From: Prochlorococcus sp. AG-355-I04
Lineage (GTDB): Bacteria; Cyanobacteriota; Cyanobacteriia; PCC-6307; Cyanobiaceae
Assembly (NCBI GenBank): GCA_003280915.1
Contig: QCDL01000002.1
Span: 124,001 to 188,000 of the forward strand
Direction: 5' to 3'
Length of the DNA stretch: 64,000 nt
Part shown: one piece after another, positions 36,591 to 46,944 of the stretch
How the letters are laid out: the number at the start of each line of letters is the position of its first letter
Numbering within the stretch: the stretch's first letter is position 1
The notes under the pieces: model-generated
What the model was told of the DNA's origin: nothing
The model's input: the letters and a program-made list of their open reading frames with translations, nothing else
The model's database searches: none
Position numbers and translations under genes: made by a program

Positions 36591-37520
36591 TCACCCAAAT
36601 ATCCATCCATAACTATGCAAACCTATTCCTAAAAAATTAACTCCTAAATAACATACTAAAACAACTAAAAAGCCTGTAGATGCTAATAATGCTGGTTTGC
36701 GTCCTTGCCAACCCTTGCTTATTCTCATGTGCAGATAAGCAGCATAAAACAACCATGAGATAAATGCCCATGTTTCTTTTGGATCCCAACTCCACCATGT
36801 ACCCCAGGCCTCATTAGCCCAAACTGCACCTGAAATTAAACCCAGAGTCAAAAGAACAAAACCTACCAATATAGAACGATAACTTAATGTATCTAATTCT
36901 TCTGAATGAGAAAATTCAATGGGTTCAACTAAATCACTTACGGGATAGCTATTTGAAAGTTTAAATCCTCCTATACCTGTAGAACTACTTCTGATTTGAA
37001 GTGGCTTATTTTTATTGATAAACAAAACGGACATTGAAAGTAAAGAACCCATTATTAATGCTGCATAACTAAGCATTACGACGCTAACATGCATTATTAA
37101 CCAACTAGACCTTAAAGCTGGAACTAAATTGGATGATAATTTCAAATCCTCAGGTAAAACAAAACAAGCAAAAGCTACAGTTAGTAACTCAATAGGTATA
37201 GCGATTGAAGGAATTATTGGAGCTTGGTATTCTCTCTCAACCAATAGTTGACCTAATGTGATACCCCAAGTAAGGAAATAAAGAGATTCATACAAATTGC
37301 TAATAGGAAAGTGCCCAGAAATTGACCACCTAAAAAGTAATTGTAATGTTATTAATAAGTTCACTAAAATCGTAATGATTCTTACTGCAGCAGAAGACTT
37401 TTTTTTAAAAACTGCACCCAAAGATATTGGTAAGTTAATTAATAAAAAATAAAAAACTAAAAGACCTAAAACTGAAACCGGTTCATATATTAAATTTTTA
37501 AAAAAATTATCTAGTATCAT
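36591..37520 (-). CDS. ccsA: Cytochrome c biogenesis protein CcsA (system II)
   Basis: 309 residues, ~8 membrane helices. Moves heme across the thylakoid/plasma membrane and attaches it to apocytochromes with CcsB (Ccs1). The tryptophan-rich heme motif WGTWWSWDPKETWAF is complete, and conserved histidines flank it (LIMHVSVV, LHSYGW at the end). It is needed for cytochrome f, c550/c6. A weak Fur-like sequence lies upstream (37564-37582). Its partner CcsB is not in the window. Confidence 0.93.
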   Translation of the reverse strand: MILDNFFKNLIYEPVSVLGLLVFYFLLINLPISLGAVFKKKSSAAVRIITILVNLLITLQLLFRWSISGHFPISNLYESLYFLTWGITLGQLLVEREYQAPIIPSIAIPIELLTVAFACFVLPEDLKLSSNLVPALRSSWLIMHVSVVMLSYAALIMGSLLSMSVLFINKNKPLQIRSSSTGIGGFKLSNSYPVSDLVEPIEFSHSEELDTLSYRSILVGFVLLTLGLISGAVWANEAWGTWWSWDPKETWAFISWLFYAAYLHMRISKGWQGRKPALLASTGFLVVLVCYLGVNFLGIGLHSYGWIFG

Positions 37521-37635
37521 TTCTAGAAATTTCTCAAGTTTTAATATTCAATGACAATCAAATAATAATTAAAATCATTCTCATATGAGTAATTCTTTAA
37601 TAATAAAGTTTTAATTTATTTTAAAAAAAAGCATT

Positions 37636-38364
37636 TCAAAGTTTAAAATTATCTCCTAGGTAATACTTCTTAACTATTGGATTATCAGCCAATTCACTTG
37701 ATGAACCGTTAGCTAAAATTTTTCCTTCACTTAATACATATGATTTGTTAGTAATTTGAAGGGTTTCCCTCACATTGTGGTCTGTAATGAGAATCCCCAC
37801 CCCATCACTACTTAATTTTAGAATTAGTTTCTTTAGATCATTAACAGCTAGAGGATCTATCCCAGCAAAAGGTTCGTCCAATAACAAATATTTAGGTCCT
37901 TTTCTGCCTACAGTGAGAGCCCTTGCAATTTCACACCTCCTCCTCTCTCCTCCTGAAAGTTGATAACCATAATTATCTACAAAGTTATTCAAATTAAATT
38001 CATTAATTAATTGTTCTCTTCTATTTCTTATCGCTGCTCTACTATAAGATGAATTTTGTAAAGCCAAATCTATATTATCCTTAACTGTGAGGTCTCTAAA
38101 TATACTTGCTTCCTGAGTTAAGTACCCTAACCCAAGTCTTGATCTAATTGGGAGAGGAAGATTGGTTATATTTTTACCATTCATTAAAATTTTACCTTTA
38201 TCTGGTTTTATATTCCCAACTGCAAGATTAAAAGTTGTAGTTTTCCCAGCACCATTAGGTCCCATCAAACCTACAACTTCCCCTGGATTAACAGTTATGG
38301 AAACATCATTTACAATTAATCTTCCTTTAATTGAAAGGGATACATTATGAATATTTAGGTTCAT
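37636..38364 (-). CDS. lptB: LPS export ABC ATPase
   Basis: 242 residues. Drives LPS transport from the inner to the outer membrane with LptFG. Walker A GPNGAGKTT (~35-43), Q-loop GYLTQEASIF (the LptB signature sequence LGYLxQExSIF), signature LSGGERRRCEIARAL and Walker B LLLDEPFAGIDP. All fit LptB better than LivF/LivG. No lptF/G nearby. With lpxD it supports an outer membrane containing LPS. Confidence 0.92.
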   Translation of the reverse strand: MNLNIHNVSLSIKGRLIVNDVSITVNPGEVVGLMGPNGAGKTTTFNLAVGNIKPDKGKILMNGKNITNLPLPIRSRLGLGYLTQEASIFRDLTVKDNIDLALQNSSYSRAAIRNRREQLINEFNLNNFVDNYGYQLSGGERRRCEIARALTVGRKGPKYLLLDEPFAGIDPLAVNDLKKLILKLSSDGVGILITDHNVRETLQITNKSYVLSEGKILANGSSSELADNPIVKKYYLGDNFKL

Positions 38365-38451
38365 TTTCCTTGAGTTCGATAAGTTTTCTTGCTTTCTTGA
38401 AAAAAAATTAAATACATAATAATAATTTAATTGAAGATAAAGATATATTCA

Positions 38452-38820
38452 TCAAAGAGGTTTCAAAAAAGGCTTATCATTCTCGTTTAATAGTTCTCTA
38501 TATTGTAATTTCCTTAATAAATTTTCCAAACATTGGCAGAAGGATTCAAGATCAATCCCTAAATCAATCTTGGTTCTAGTTTTTATCCTTCCTAAACCCT
38601 CTCCAAGCAAAATAGTAGCTCCATTTAAATTACCTTTACTTAAGTGAAACTGAGAAACAGATACTTGTAAAATTCCTTGTATAACTTGTCTTTCGTCACC
38701 ATCTACAGAATTCCATATTTCTTCAAAAGCATCATGAGCCTCGTACCATTGATGGTTGTTAAAAAGATTTAAAGCTGTAAAAAGGGAATCTTGAAAACTT
38801 TTTGCACTTTCTTCGTTCAT
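38452..38820 (-). CDS. DUF309 protein
   Basis: 122 residues, all-helical. The DUF309 core WYEAHDAFEEIW with the H/E pair is present near residue 22-33, and LLGEGLGRI follows. Family function is unknown. Its ATG is 11 bp from the typA stop, so it is likely translated from the same message. Confidence 0.82.
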   Translation of the reverse strand: MNEESAKSFQDSLFTALNLFNNHQWYEAHDAFEEIWNSVDGDERQVIQGILQVSVSQFHLSKGNLNGATILLGEGLGRIKTRTKIDLGIDLESFCQCLENLLRKLQYRELLNENDKPFLKPL

Positions 38821-38831
38821 TAAAGTAATTA

Positions 38832-40628
38832 CTAATTTTTTTTCTTTTTATTTATTTTTCTCATTCTTATTGAATCCGGTGTTACCTCTAGCATTTCATC
38901 TGGACCAATATATTCAAGTGCTCTTTCAAGGGTAATATCCAAAGGTGACTGCAAAGTATCAAGTTCTTCTGCCCCTGCAGATCTCATATTAGTCAACTGC
39001 TTAGTTTTACATATATTCAACTCAAGATCTTGAGGTCGATTATTCTCACCAATTATCATTCCTTTATAAACTTTAACTCCAGGTTTAATGAAATATACTC
39101 CCCTATCTTCAGCATTCTTTAAAGCATAAAATGTGGCTACACCTTCCTCAAAAGCAATAAGAACTCCATTCCTTCTGGTTTCAAAGTCTCCTGTTTTAGG
39201 TTTATATTCATAAAACGAATGGCTCATGATACCTTCGCCTCTGGTTATCCTTACAAACTCCCCGCGAAATCCAATTAATCCTCTTGATGGTACTAGAAAT
39301 TCTAATTGAGTTCTACCATCTGAACTTGTCTGCATGTTTTTCATCTCTGCCTTTCTAGATCCAAGTTTTTCGATGCAAGAACCCACAGATACTTCAGGTA
39401 CATCTAAAACCAAAGTCTCTATAGGCTCACATTCAACATTATCAATTTCCCTAAAAATTACTTGAGGTTGTGAGATTTGAAACTCAAAACCCTCTCTTCT
39501 CATAGTTTCAATCAATATCCCTAGATGTAATTCTCCTCTTCCTGAAACTGAAAACCTGTCAGGCGAATCAGTTTCTTCTACTCTCAGGGCAACATTTGTT
39601 AAAAGTTCCCTCTCCAATCTGTTTTTTAATTGTCTACTAGTAACAAATTTCCCTTCCTTACCCGCAAATGGTGAATCATTGACAACAAAAGTCATATTTA
39701 AGGTAGGTTCATCAACTTTGATTAATGGAAGAGGATGAGGAGAATCGGGACATGCTATGGTCTCACCAATATTGACGTCATCGAAACCAGAAACAGCAAC
39801 AATATCGCCTGCAAATGCTTCATTTATATCAATTCTTTGTAAACCTTCAAATCCCAAAAGCTTACTAACCTTACCTTTAATAGTTTTTCCGTTTTCTTTA
39901 ATTAAACTAGCCTGTTGGCCATTTTTTATGGTTCCATTGTGGATCTTCCCAATTACTATTCTGCCTAAGAAATCAGAATAGTCCAAAGTAGTTATTTGTA
40001 GCTGAAGAGGCTTATTTGAATCACCTACTGGAGGAGGAACGTGTCTAATAATAGCTTCAAAAAGAGGCATCATATTGTCACTATTAGATTCCATCTCTTC
40101 TTTTGCGAAGCCAGATAAGCCACTCCCAAAAAGATAAGGGAAATCACATTGATCATCGTCAGCACCTAACTCCAAAAACAAATCAAGGACCTTATCAATT
40201 GCTATTTCTGGTATTACTCTTGGTCGATCAATTTTATTTACAAAGACTATAGGCCTAAGTCCTTTTTCTAATGCTTTTTTTAAAACAAATCTTGTTTGAG
40301 GCATAGGTCCCTCATTTGCATCAACAATAAGCAGACAACCATCAACCATTCCCAAAACCCTTTCAACTTCTCCTCCAAAATCAGCATGTCCAGGTGTATC
40401 TATAATATTAATTCTGGTATCTTTGTAGTTAACTGCAGTATTTTTTGAGAGAATTGTTATCCCTCTTTCTCTTTCAAGATCATTTGAATCCATTACACAT
40501 GTAGGGATAACTTCATTGTCTCTAAATATTCCGGATTGAGATAACAATGCATCTACAAGAGTTGTCTTCCCATGATCTACGTGAGCAATAATTGCAACAT
40601 TTCTAATTTCTTTTATCGAAGATGACAT
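38832..40628 (-). CDS. typA: GTP-binding protein TypA/BipA
   Basis: 598 residues. Ribosome-associated translational GTPase, EF-G-like, involved in ribosome assembly and stress growth. G1 [11 protein letters not shown]2/G3 RGITI and [13 protein letters not shown]4 NKID; the C-terminal domain keeps [11 protein letters not shown] and [16 protein letters not shown]. Lys-rich tail (RKINKKKKN) normal. Codon content is richer than the hypothetical genes nearby, suggesting good expression. Confidence 0.96.
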   Translation of the reverse strand: MSSSIKEIRNVAIIAHVDHGKTTLVDALLSQSGIFRDNEVIPTCVMDSNDLERERGITILSKNTAVNYKDTRINIIDTPGHADFGGEVERVLGMVDGCLLIVDANEGPMPQTRFVLKKALEKGLRPIVFVNKIDRPRVIPEIAIDKVLDLFLELGADDDQCDFPYLFGSGLSGFAKEEMESNSDNMMPLFEAIIRHVPPPVGDSNKPLQLQITTLDYSDFLGRIVIGKIHNGTIKNGQQASLIKENGKTIKGKVSKLLGFEGLQRIDINEAFAGDIVAVSGFDDVNIGETIACPDSPHPLPLIKVDEPTLNMTFVVNDSPFAGKEGKFVTSRQLKNRLERELLTNVALRVEETDSPDRFSVSGRGELHLGILIETMRREGFEFQISQPQVIFREIDNVECEPIETLVLDVPEVSVGSCIEKLGSRKAEMKNMQTSSDGRTQLEFLVPSRGLIGFRGEFVRITRGEGIMSHSFYEYKPKTGDFETRRNGVLIAFEEGVATFYALKNAEDRGVYFIKPGVKVYKGMIIGENNRPQDLELNICKTKQLTNMRSAGAEELDTLQSPLDITLERALEYIGPDEMLEVTPDSIRMRKINKKKKN

Positions 40629-40756
40629 TTAAAGAATTTATATAAATATTAGATTTACTTTATTAAGGCTAACTCAAAGTATGCTTATTATGAGAAATTT
40701 CTCTTTAAGACTTTGAAAATTATAATTTATTGAATAATAAAATTAATTAATTAGAT

Positions 40757-41470
40757 TTATAATTTTCTATTTGAGCTTTCAAAAACTTTTAATGCTTCAA
40801 TTGACCCCTCATATCTCCAATGCCATGGTTCGTAATCTATATAATTATTATCTTTGTTGAACGATAACTTAAAGTGAAACTTAGCTGCGTTTTTTATTAA
40901 CCATCTAAAGGCGTCAGTATTTTCGAAGTCGGTTTCAAAGTCTGTCTCTCTTTGAGTAGCATCACCAATATCGATTGCGAAACCTGTACTATGTTCGGAA
41001 TATCCTGGAGGGGCTGAAACTCTAGCTCTTTCTGCCGCTTCTTGATTTCTTATAGATTTTAAAGAATAAAAGATATCGTTTTGCAGATTGATTGATCTAT
41101 AACCACTCAAGAAGACTAAATATATCCCATCCTTTTTGGCTTCTTCTCTCATCTTTAGTAGAGAATCGCGCATATCCATATGAACTTCAATATTAGGCTC
41201 AATTAAAACTAGTTTCTCCTTAGAAATTTCCGCGTAGGGTAAATGACCTAAAATTCTATGATCGTGATTTATCTGAGCCTGAAAATTGAGATTATCAAGA
41301 GATCCTATTTCTATATTTTTAATTAATCGCAATGCAGCTACAGAAAAAATAAGAAAAAGAAATGGAGAAAATATTAATAGTTTTTTTAATAATGTTGAAT
41401 TTGGATTATTTAGGTAAGTTCTTTTTGCAAGTGGTAGATCAAATTGATCGATATCTTTGTTTAGTTCCAA
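40757..41470 (-). CDS. D-alanyl-D-alanine carboxypeptidase, VanY/LdcB type
   Basis: 237 residues. One N-terminal membrane helix (LLIFSPFLFLIFSVAAL), then a zinc peptidase: LSGYRSINLQ, the metal-binding HxxGxAxD in SEHSTGFAIDIGD, and EPWHWRYEG. Acts on peptidoglycan side-chain termini in the periplasm. Vancomycin resistance is not implied: no vanH/A/X operon is nearby, only a VanX-type gene ~6 kb away. Divergent from chlP. Confidence 0.85.
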   Translation of the reverse strand: MELNKDIDQFDLPLAKRTYLNNPNSTLLKKLLIFSPFLFLIFSVAALRLIKNIEIGSLDNLNFQAQINHDHRILGHLPYAEISKEKLVLIEPNIEVHMDMRDSLLKMREEAKKDGIYLVFLSGYRSINLQNDIFYSLKSIRNQEAAERARVSAPPGYSEHSTGFAIDIGDATQRETDFETDFENTDAFRWLIKNAAKFHFKLSFNKDNNYIDYEPWHWRYEGSIEALKVFESSNRKL

Positions 41471-41582
41471 TATTTAGAAGTGAATTTGGAAAAGATATTT
41501 CGATATTAACTATTTTTTTAAGAAATGCACTTTTATAAGCAAAAAAGATGTAGTTTTTATATACAGTATTATTTTTTTTGAT

Positions 41583-42923
41583 ATGTTGAGGGTAGCTGTT
41601 ATTGGTGGAGGTCCAAGTGGTTCATGTGCGGCAGAAATACTTGCTAAAGCTGGAATAAAAACTTGGCTCTTCGAGAGAAAATTAGATAATGCGAAACCAT
41701 GTGGAGGAGCAATTCCACTTTGTATGGTCGAAGAATTTGATTTGCCTGAGTCAATTATTGATAGAAAAGTAAGGCATATGAGAATGATATCTCCATCAAA
41801 TAGAGAAGTAGATATAAGTTTAGATAGAGTTTATGGGAAAAGTGATAATGAATTTATTGGGATGTGTAGAAGAGAAGTTATGGATGCCTTTATGCGCAAC
41901 AGAGCATCAGATCTTGGTGCTACATTAATAAATGGATTAGTTACTTCTATTGATACTGGCGATAATAATCAAGGGCCATATAAGCTTTCCTACTCAGATT
42001 TTACGAATGGAGATAAAAAAGGGGAACTTAAAGAGCTTACTGTTGACCTTTTGATCGGAGCTGATGGAGCCAATAGCAGAGTCGCAAAAGCAATGGATGC
42101 AGGTGATTACAAAGTTGCGATAGCATTTCAGGAAAGAATTAAATTGCCTAAAGAAGAAATGAGTTACTACGAAGATCTTGCTGAAATGTATGTTGGAACT
42201 GATGTTTCTCCTGATTTTTATGGGTGGGTATTTCCTAAATATGATCATGTTGCTGTAGGTACAGGAACCATGCAAAAGAATCAGTCATTAATTAAAGGAC
42301 TTCAAGAGGGTGTAAGAAATAGGGCAAAGAAAAGACTTGTTAATGGTGAAGTAATAAAGGTAGAAGCTCACCCTATTCCAGAGCATCCAAGACCAAGAAG
42401 GGTAGTTGGGAGAATGGCATTGGTTGGTGATGCAGCAGGTTATGTTACAAAAAGTTCTGGAGAGGGTATTTATTTTGCTGCAAAAAGCGGAAGAATGTGT
42501 GCTGAAGAAATTGTTGAAGCATCAAAAAATGGTCAAGTAATTCCATCAGAAAAAGATTTGAAAAACTATCTTAAAAAATGGGATAAAAAATACGGCACAA
42601 CTTATAAGGTGCTAGAAATCCTTCAAAATATTTTCTACAGAAATGACTCTGCTAGAGAAGCCTTTGTTGAGATGTGTGATGACATGGATGTTCAAAGACT
42701 TACTTTTGATAGTTACTTATACAAAAGAGTTGTCTCTATGAAACCATTGCAGCAACTTAAAATTACGATGCTTACACTTGGTTCGATTTTAAGAGGTAAA
42801 GCCCTAGCGCCTCAAAAATATAAACCTGTTGATAGTGCTGTTAGGGAAAATAAAGATGTAGAAAAAATGCTAGAAAATTATTCAATAAAGGGAGGAATTA
42901 AAGTTAAGAGTTCAAAAGTGTAA
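41583..42923 (+). CDS. chlP: Geranylgeranyl diphosphate reductase
   Basis: 446 residues. Reduces geranylgeranyl groups to phytyl for chlorophyll and tocopherol. FAD-binding GGGPSGSCAAE (8-18), PCGGAIPLCMVEEF, LIGADGANSRVAKAM, and a second dinucleotide motif VGDAAGYVTKSSGEGIYFA. The C-terminal extension (VVSMKPLQQLKITMLTLGSILRG) is typical of the plant/cyanobacterial form. Starts with a TATACAGTATTAT -10-like region ~20 bp upstream. Its 3' end overlaps glyS by 20 bp (convergent). Confidence 0.95.
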   Translation: MLRVAVIGGGPSGSCAAEILAKAGIKTWLFERKLDNAKPCGGAIPLCMVEEFDLPESIIDRKVRHMRMISPSNREVDISLDRVYGKSDNEFIGMCRREVMDAFMRNRASDLGATLINGLVTSIDTGDNNQGPYKLSYSDFTNGDKKGELKELTVDLLIGADGANSRVAKAMDAGDYKVAIAFQERIKLPKEEMSYYEDLAEMYVGTDVSPDFYGWVFPKYDHVAVGTGTMQKNQSLIKGLQEGVRNRAKKRLVNGEVIKVEAHPIPEHPRPRRVVGRMALVGDAAGYVTKSSGEGIYFAAKSGRMCAEEIVEASKNGQVIPSEKDLKNYLKKWDKKYGTTYKVLEILQNIFYRNDSAREAFVEMCDDMDVQRLTFDSYLYKRVVSMKPLQQLKITMLTLGSILRGKALAPQKYKPVDSAVRENKDVEKMLENYSIKGGIKVKSSKV

Positions 42924-45066
42924 AGTCGGCAATTTTTAGAGAATAATTTCTAATTAAGCTCAACAAATTGAGTCTATTATTTCTTATTTTTAAATCCTCT
43001 GACATTATTAGGACTCCCTTTTCATTATCAAATAAATCCTCGATAGTTTTTACATTAATCTCAAACAAATTTAGAAGTTCCAAATAATTGCAATAATCTT
43101 CTGAAAAAAGTTTTTCTAGTTCTCCAATAAATTCAAAAACTTTGAATTCACAATCTTTTTCAAAAAGTTTAATGTTTACATAATCTCTTGTTGAGAGAAT
43201 ATCTCTTGAAATATCACTTTTATTTGCTAATTTGCTTACCCTAGTAATTACCTTCTGGATTTCAACAAAATTATCCTTTTCGTTAAAATTGATAATAGAA
43301 TTAATCCTATTTTTAAGATCAACAATATTCAATACTCTTTTTTGAGGTAATTCATCAGAAGAGCAAACGGCCTTTATTAATTCTTTACTTAGTGATATTT
43401 CTTCTAGATGACTAACAATTCTTTGAACTAAAAATTCATTTAAATCATTAAATACTGTTTCTCTTGAGAAGTTTAAATTCGGAAATGCGATTTTCCAAGA
43501 ATCAATAAGTTCGTTAAATAATTTATCTAAAGGTAAATCAAGTTCATAATCCCAAATTATTTTAATCACTCCATTCAAATTTCTTCTTAAAGCATAAGGA
43601 TCAGATGATCCACTGGGACGTTTACCAGAAATAAATATACTTATTAAAGTTTCGATCTTATCTGCTATGGAAACTATTGCACCATATTTTGTAGAGGGCA
43701 AAGAATCTTTATAAAAGGAAGGTAGATAATGTTCAGCGACAGCCAAGCATACATCCTCATTAAATCCTTCATATTTAAGGTATTTACCACCCATTATTCC
43801 TTGCAGCTCAGGAAATTCGAAAACAATTTCGCTACATAAGTCGTTTTTACAGTATTTAGCAGCTTCTATTATTTTTTTTTCTTCTAAAGAATTATCATTT
43901 AAAAATTTTAGAATTTTTTTAGTAACTTCCTCTATTCTTTCTACCCTCTGAAATATATTTCCAAGTCCTTTCAAATAGGAGACGGTTTTAAGCTTTTCAT
44001 TTCTTTCTATTGAAGAAACTTTTTTGTCACTTTCAACAAAAAACTTTGCATCTGAAAACCTTGCTCTTAAAACTTTCTCATTACCTTTGGCAATATTATT
44101 ATTTGATTCTTCGAGGCCATTTGAAATAACGCAGAAAGTTGTACTAATATTTTTTTCGGAGCTTAAATCTAATTTAGAAAAACTTTTGTTTTTAAATAAA
44201 AGAGGAACGTATCTCTGATGACTTTTCATGACTGTTGAGAGAACTTCAACCGGAAGATCAAGAAATTCATCACTAAATTTGCCAATAATTAAGTCTGGCC
44301 ACTCAACTAAATCAGTTAGTTCATTTAGTAATCCTTCTGAAAGGTCAGGTTTCAAATTTAAAGATTTAGATGCCTGATTTATTAAACTTTCAATTTTTTC
44401 TTTTCTTTCTTTTCGAATAGCTATTACTCTATTTCGTTTCAATAATTCAAAAAAATCATCCGGATTCTGAAGTTCTAAAACTTCATTGATTAGCCTATGA
44501 CTTTTTGTTTTATTATTTATTTTAATCTTTGGATCACATTCATCAAATTCAAAATCAAGAATTTCATCATTATAAATTGAGGCAATCCACCTAATAGGTC
44601 TTGAAAATTTCATGTTCCCAGCCCCCCACTTCATAAATCGAGGGCCTTGAAGACTCTTTACTAATTTTGGGATAATCGAAGACAAAGAAATTTTTGTTGA
44701 TAGTCCTTTCTCAATTTTCTTTCCAAATACAAAATCACCCTTTTCTGTCTTTTTTATTTCTAGCTCACCAACATCTATACCTAAGCTATTAGCAAATCCT
44801 AAAGCAGCATTAGTAGGACATCCATTTAAATAAGCTGAATTTGCTTTAGGCCCTTTTCTTTCTATTATCTTATCTTCTGCATAATCAACTAAACCTTCGA
44901 GAAGTAGAACTATTCTCCTTGGTGTTGAGGTAACAACTATATGTTCGAATTTGATTAACTTTTTATCCAATTCAAATTCTATTAGAGATTTAAATTGCTC
45001 TAGAACAGCATGAGAAAAATTTGCGGGCAACTCTTCTGTTCCTATCTCAAGTAAATATTTAGACAA
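42904..45066 (-). CDS. glyS: Glycyl-tRNA synthetase beta subunit
   Basis: 720 residues. The bacterial alpha2-beta2 enzyme; the beta subunit has tRNA-recognition and HD domains. LLEIGTEELPA at the start, RWGxxxMKFSRPIRW, WPDLIIGKF and HQRYVPL, then PSGSSDPYALRRNLNG (HD-like) and a C-terminal anticodon-binding domain. Length is usual. glyQ is elsewhere. The 87-bp gap to the sulfite reductase is divergent. Confidence 0.94.
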   Translation of the reverse strand: MSKYLLEIGTEELPANFSHAVLEQFKSLIEFELDKKLIKFEHIVVTSTPRRIVLLLEGLVDYAEDKIIERKGPKANSAYLNGCPTNAALGFANSLGIDVGELEIKKTEKGDFVFGKKIEKGLSTKISLSSIIPKLVKSLQGPRFMKWGAGNMKFSRPIRWIASIYNDEILDFEFDECDPKIKINNKTKSHRLINEVLELQNPDDFFELLKRNRVIAIRKERKEKIESLINQASKSLNLKPDLSEGLLNELTDLVEWPDLIIGKFSDEFLDLPVEVLSTVMKSHQRYVPLLFKNKSFSKLDLSSEKNISTTFCVISNGLEESNNNIAKGNEKVLRARFSDAKFFVESDKKVSSIERNEKLKTVSYLKGLGNIFQRVERIEEVTKKILKFLNDNSLEEKKIIEAAKYCKNDLCSEIVFEFPELQGIMGGKYLKYEGFNEDVCLAVAEHYLPSFYKDSLPSTKYGAIVSIADKIETLISIFISGKRPSGSSDPYALRRNLNGVIKIIWDYELDLPLDKLFNELIDSWKIAFPNLNFSRETVFNDLNEFLVQRIVSHLEEISLSKELIKAVCSSDELPQKRVLNIVDLKNRINSIINFNEKDNFVEIQKVITRVSKLANKSDISRDILSTRDYVNIKLFEKDCEFKVFEFIGELEKLFSEDYCNYLELLNLFEINVKTIEDLFDNEKGVLIMSEDLKIRNNRLNLLSLIRNYSLKIADFTLLNS

Positions 45067-45153
45067 GAAAAAAATATGACTTCACTTACTATAATTTACT
45101 ACCAGTTAAATAAGCTTTTCGCTAATGTATAAAAAGAGATATGTTTTGGTCCT

Positions 45154-46941
45154 TTGATCAAGGTTGAGAAAGTAAAAAAGAAAAAAGATTCTGCAAAGGA
45201 AGAGACCGTTTGTTTAGCAAATGGACTAGAAGTTTCTAAATTTGAAAATTTCAAAAAAAGTAGCCAATTTCTTAAAGAACCACTTGCTACAGAATTAGTC
45301 AATGAAAGTGATCATTTTACTAATGATGCAGTTCAGTTATTAAAATTTCACGGTAGTTATCAACAAGATAACAGGGAAAATAGAAGGCCTGGCAAAAGTA
45401 AAGATTGGCAAATGATGCTTAGGTTAAGAAACCCAGGAGGTGAAGTCCCTGGGAAATTATTTTTAGCATTAGATGAATTATCTGACAAATTAGGTAATGG
45501 AACACTTAGGGCCACTACAAGACAAGCCTTTCAAATGCACGGAATCAGAAAGGAGAATCTAAAGGAAGTAATTAAAACAATAGTAAATTCAATGGGTTCC
45601 ACATTAGCTGCATGTGGAGACATTAATAGAAACGTTATGGCCCCTGCGGCTCCATTTGATTCGCCAGACTATAACATTGCAAGAGCATTGGCAAAAAAAG
45701 TTGCAGATCTTCTCACCCCAATGGCTGGCCAAGGCACTTTTTTAGAGCTTTGGGCTGATGGAGATTTAGAGTACACCATAAAGCCCGACAAAGATATTGA
45801 AGCAATTAGGAAGCTCCAATTCAAAGATAATGTTTTTAGTGGGATAAAAGATGAGCCTCTTTATGGTTCAACTTATTTACCGAGAAAATTCAAATGTGCC
45901 GTGACAGTTCCTGGTGACAATTCTGTTGATCTTCTTACCAATGACATAGGAATAGTTGCCTTTACTTCTAAAAATGGAAACTTAGAAGGGTGCAACTTCT
46001 ATGTTGGAGGTGGTATGGGTCGCACACATAATAATGAGGAGACCTTTGCCAGAATTGCAGATCCACTTGGATATGTTGAAGAACCTGATGTTTATGAATT
46101 AATACAAAGCATTGTGGCTATTCAAAGAGATTATGGTGATAGGAAATCAAGAAAAAATTCTAGAATGAAATATCTTCTTCATAGAAAAGGTATTAAATGG
46201 TTCAAAAAGATACTTTCTGATAAGTATTTCAAAAAAGAAATTAAAAAAATCAGAAAAGAACCTGATAAAGTTCTTATTGATTACCTTGGTTGGCATAAAC
46301 AAAATAAAACCTCCTATTTCGTAGGTTTACCATTATTATCAGGGAGATTATCTGGAGAGAAGAAGAATACCATCACAACTATTGTTAAAAAATATAATTT
46401 AGATTTAAGACTCACACCTAATCAAGATATTTTACTTTGTAATATCGCCAATGAAAACAAAGGTGAAATTCAAAAATCTCTATCAAAAATTGGATACGAA
46501 AATTTAGAAAACATTAATGAAATACAAAGACACGCTTTAGCTTGTCCTGCTTTACCACTTTGTGGCCTTGCAATGACTGAAGCTGAAAGAATATTACCTG
46601 ATGTATTAAAAAGGATTGAAAATTTACTATTAGATCTAAAAATACAAAAGACAATATTATTCAGAATGACAGGATGTCCGAATGGATGTACTAGGCCTTA
46701 TATGGCTGAATTAGCACTGGTTGGAAGTGGTCAAAACAAATACCAACTATGGTTGGGAGGAAGTAAAAATCTACAGAGGCTTGCTAAACCATTTTTACAA
46801 AGAATGGAACTTAACGATTTAGAAAAAACTCTTCAACCATTATTTAATAATTGGAAGAGTAATTTGGATTTGGATTTCGGGGATTTTATAAATACTCAAG
46901 ATGAAAATTATATATTGAATTTACTAAATAAAAATCAATAG
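45154..46941 (+). CDS. sir: Ferredoxin-sulfite reductase
   Basis: 595 residues starting at TTG 45154. Six-electron reduction of sulfite to sulfide with siroheme and [4Fe-4S]. The cluster/siroheme cysteines are in HALACPALPLCGLAMTEAER and TGCPNGCTRPY; N-terminal substrate arginines are in RLRNPGGEVPG and RATTRQAFQMHGI. It is closer to sulfite than nitrite reductase because of the TRPYMAE end and the ~595-aa length, though these enzymes are easy to confuse. An ATG at 45141 is out of frame, so TTG is the best start. Confidence 0.88.
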   Translation: MIKVEKVKKKKDSAKEETVCLANGLEVSKFENFKKSSQFLKEPLATELVNESDHFTNDAVQLLKFHGSYQQDNRENRRPGKSKDWQMMLRLRNPGGEVPGKLFLALDELSDKLGNGTLRATTRQAFQMHGIRKENLKEVIKTIVNSMGSTLAACGDINRNVMAPAAPFDSPDYNIARALAKKVADLLTPMAGQGTFLELWADGDLEYTIKPDKDIEAIRKLQFKDNVFSGIKDEPLYGSTYLPRKFKCAVTVPGDNSVDLLTNDIGIVAFTSKNGNLEGCNFYVGGGMGRTHNNEETFARIADPLGYVEEPDVYELIQSIVAIQRDYGDRKSRKNSRMKYLLHRKGIKWFKKILSDKYFKKEIKKIRKEPDKVLIDYLGWHKQNKTSYFVGLPLLSGRLSGEKKNTITTIVKKYNLDLRLTPNQDILLCNIANENKGEIQKSLSKIGYENLENINEIQRHALACPALPLCGLAMTEAERILPDVLKRIENLLLDLKIQKTILFRMTGCPNGCTRPYMAELALVGSGQNKYQLWLGGSKNLQRLAKPFLQRMELNDLEKTLQPLFNNWKSNLDLDFGDFINTQDENYILNLLNKNQ

Positions 46942-46944
46942 AAT

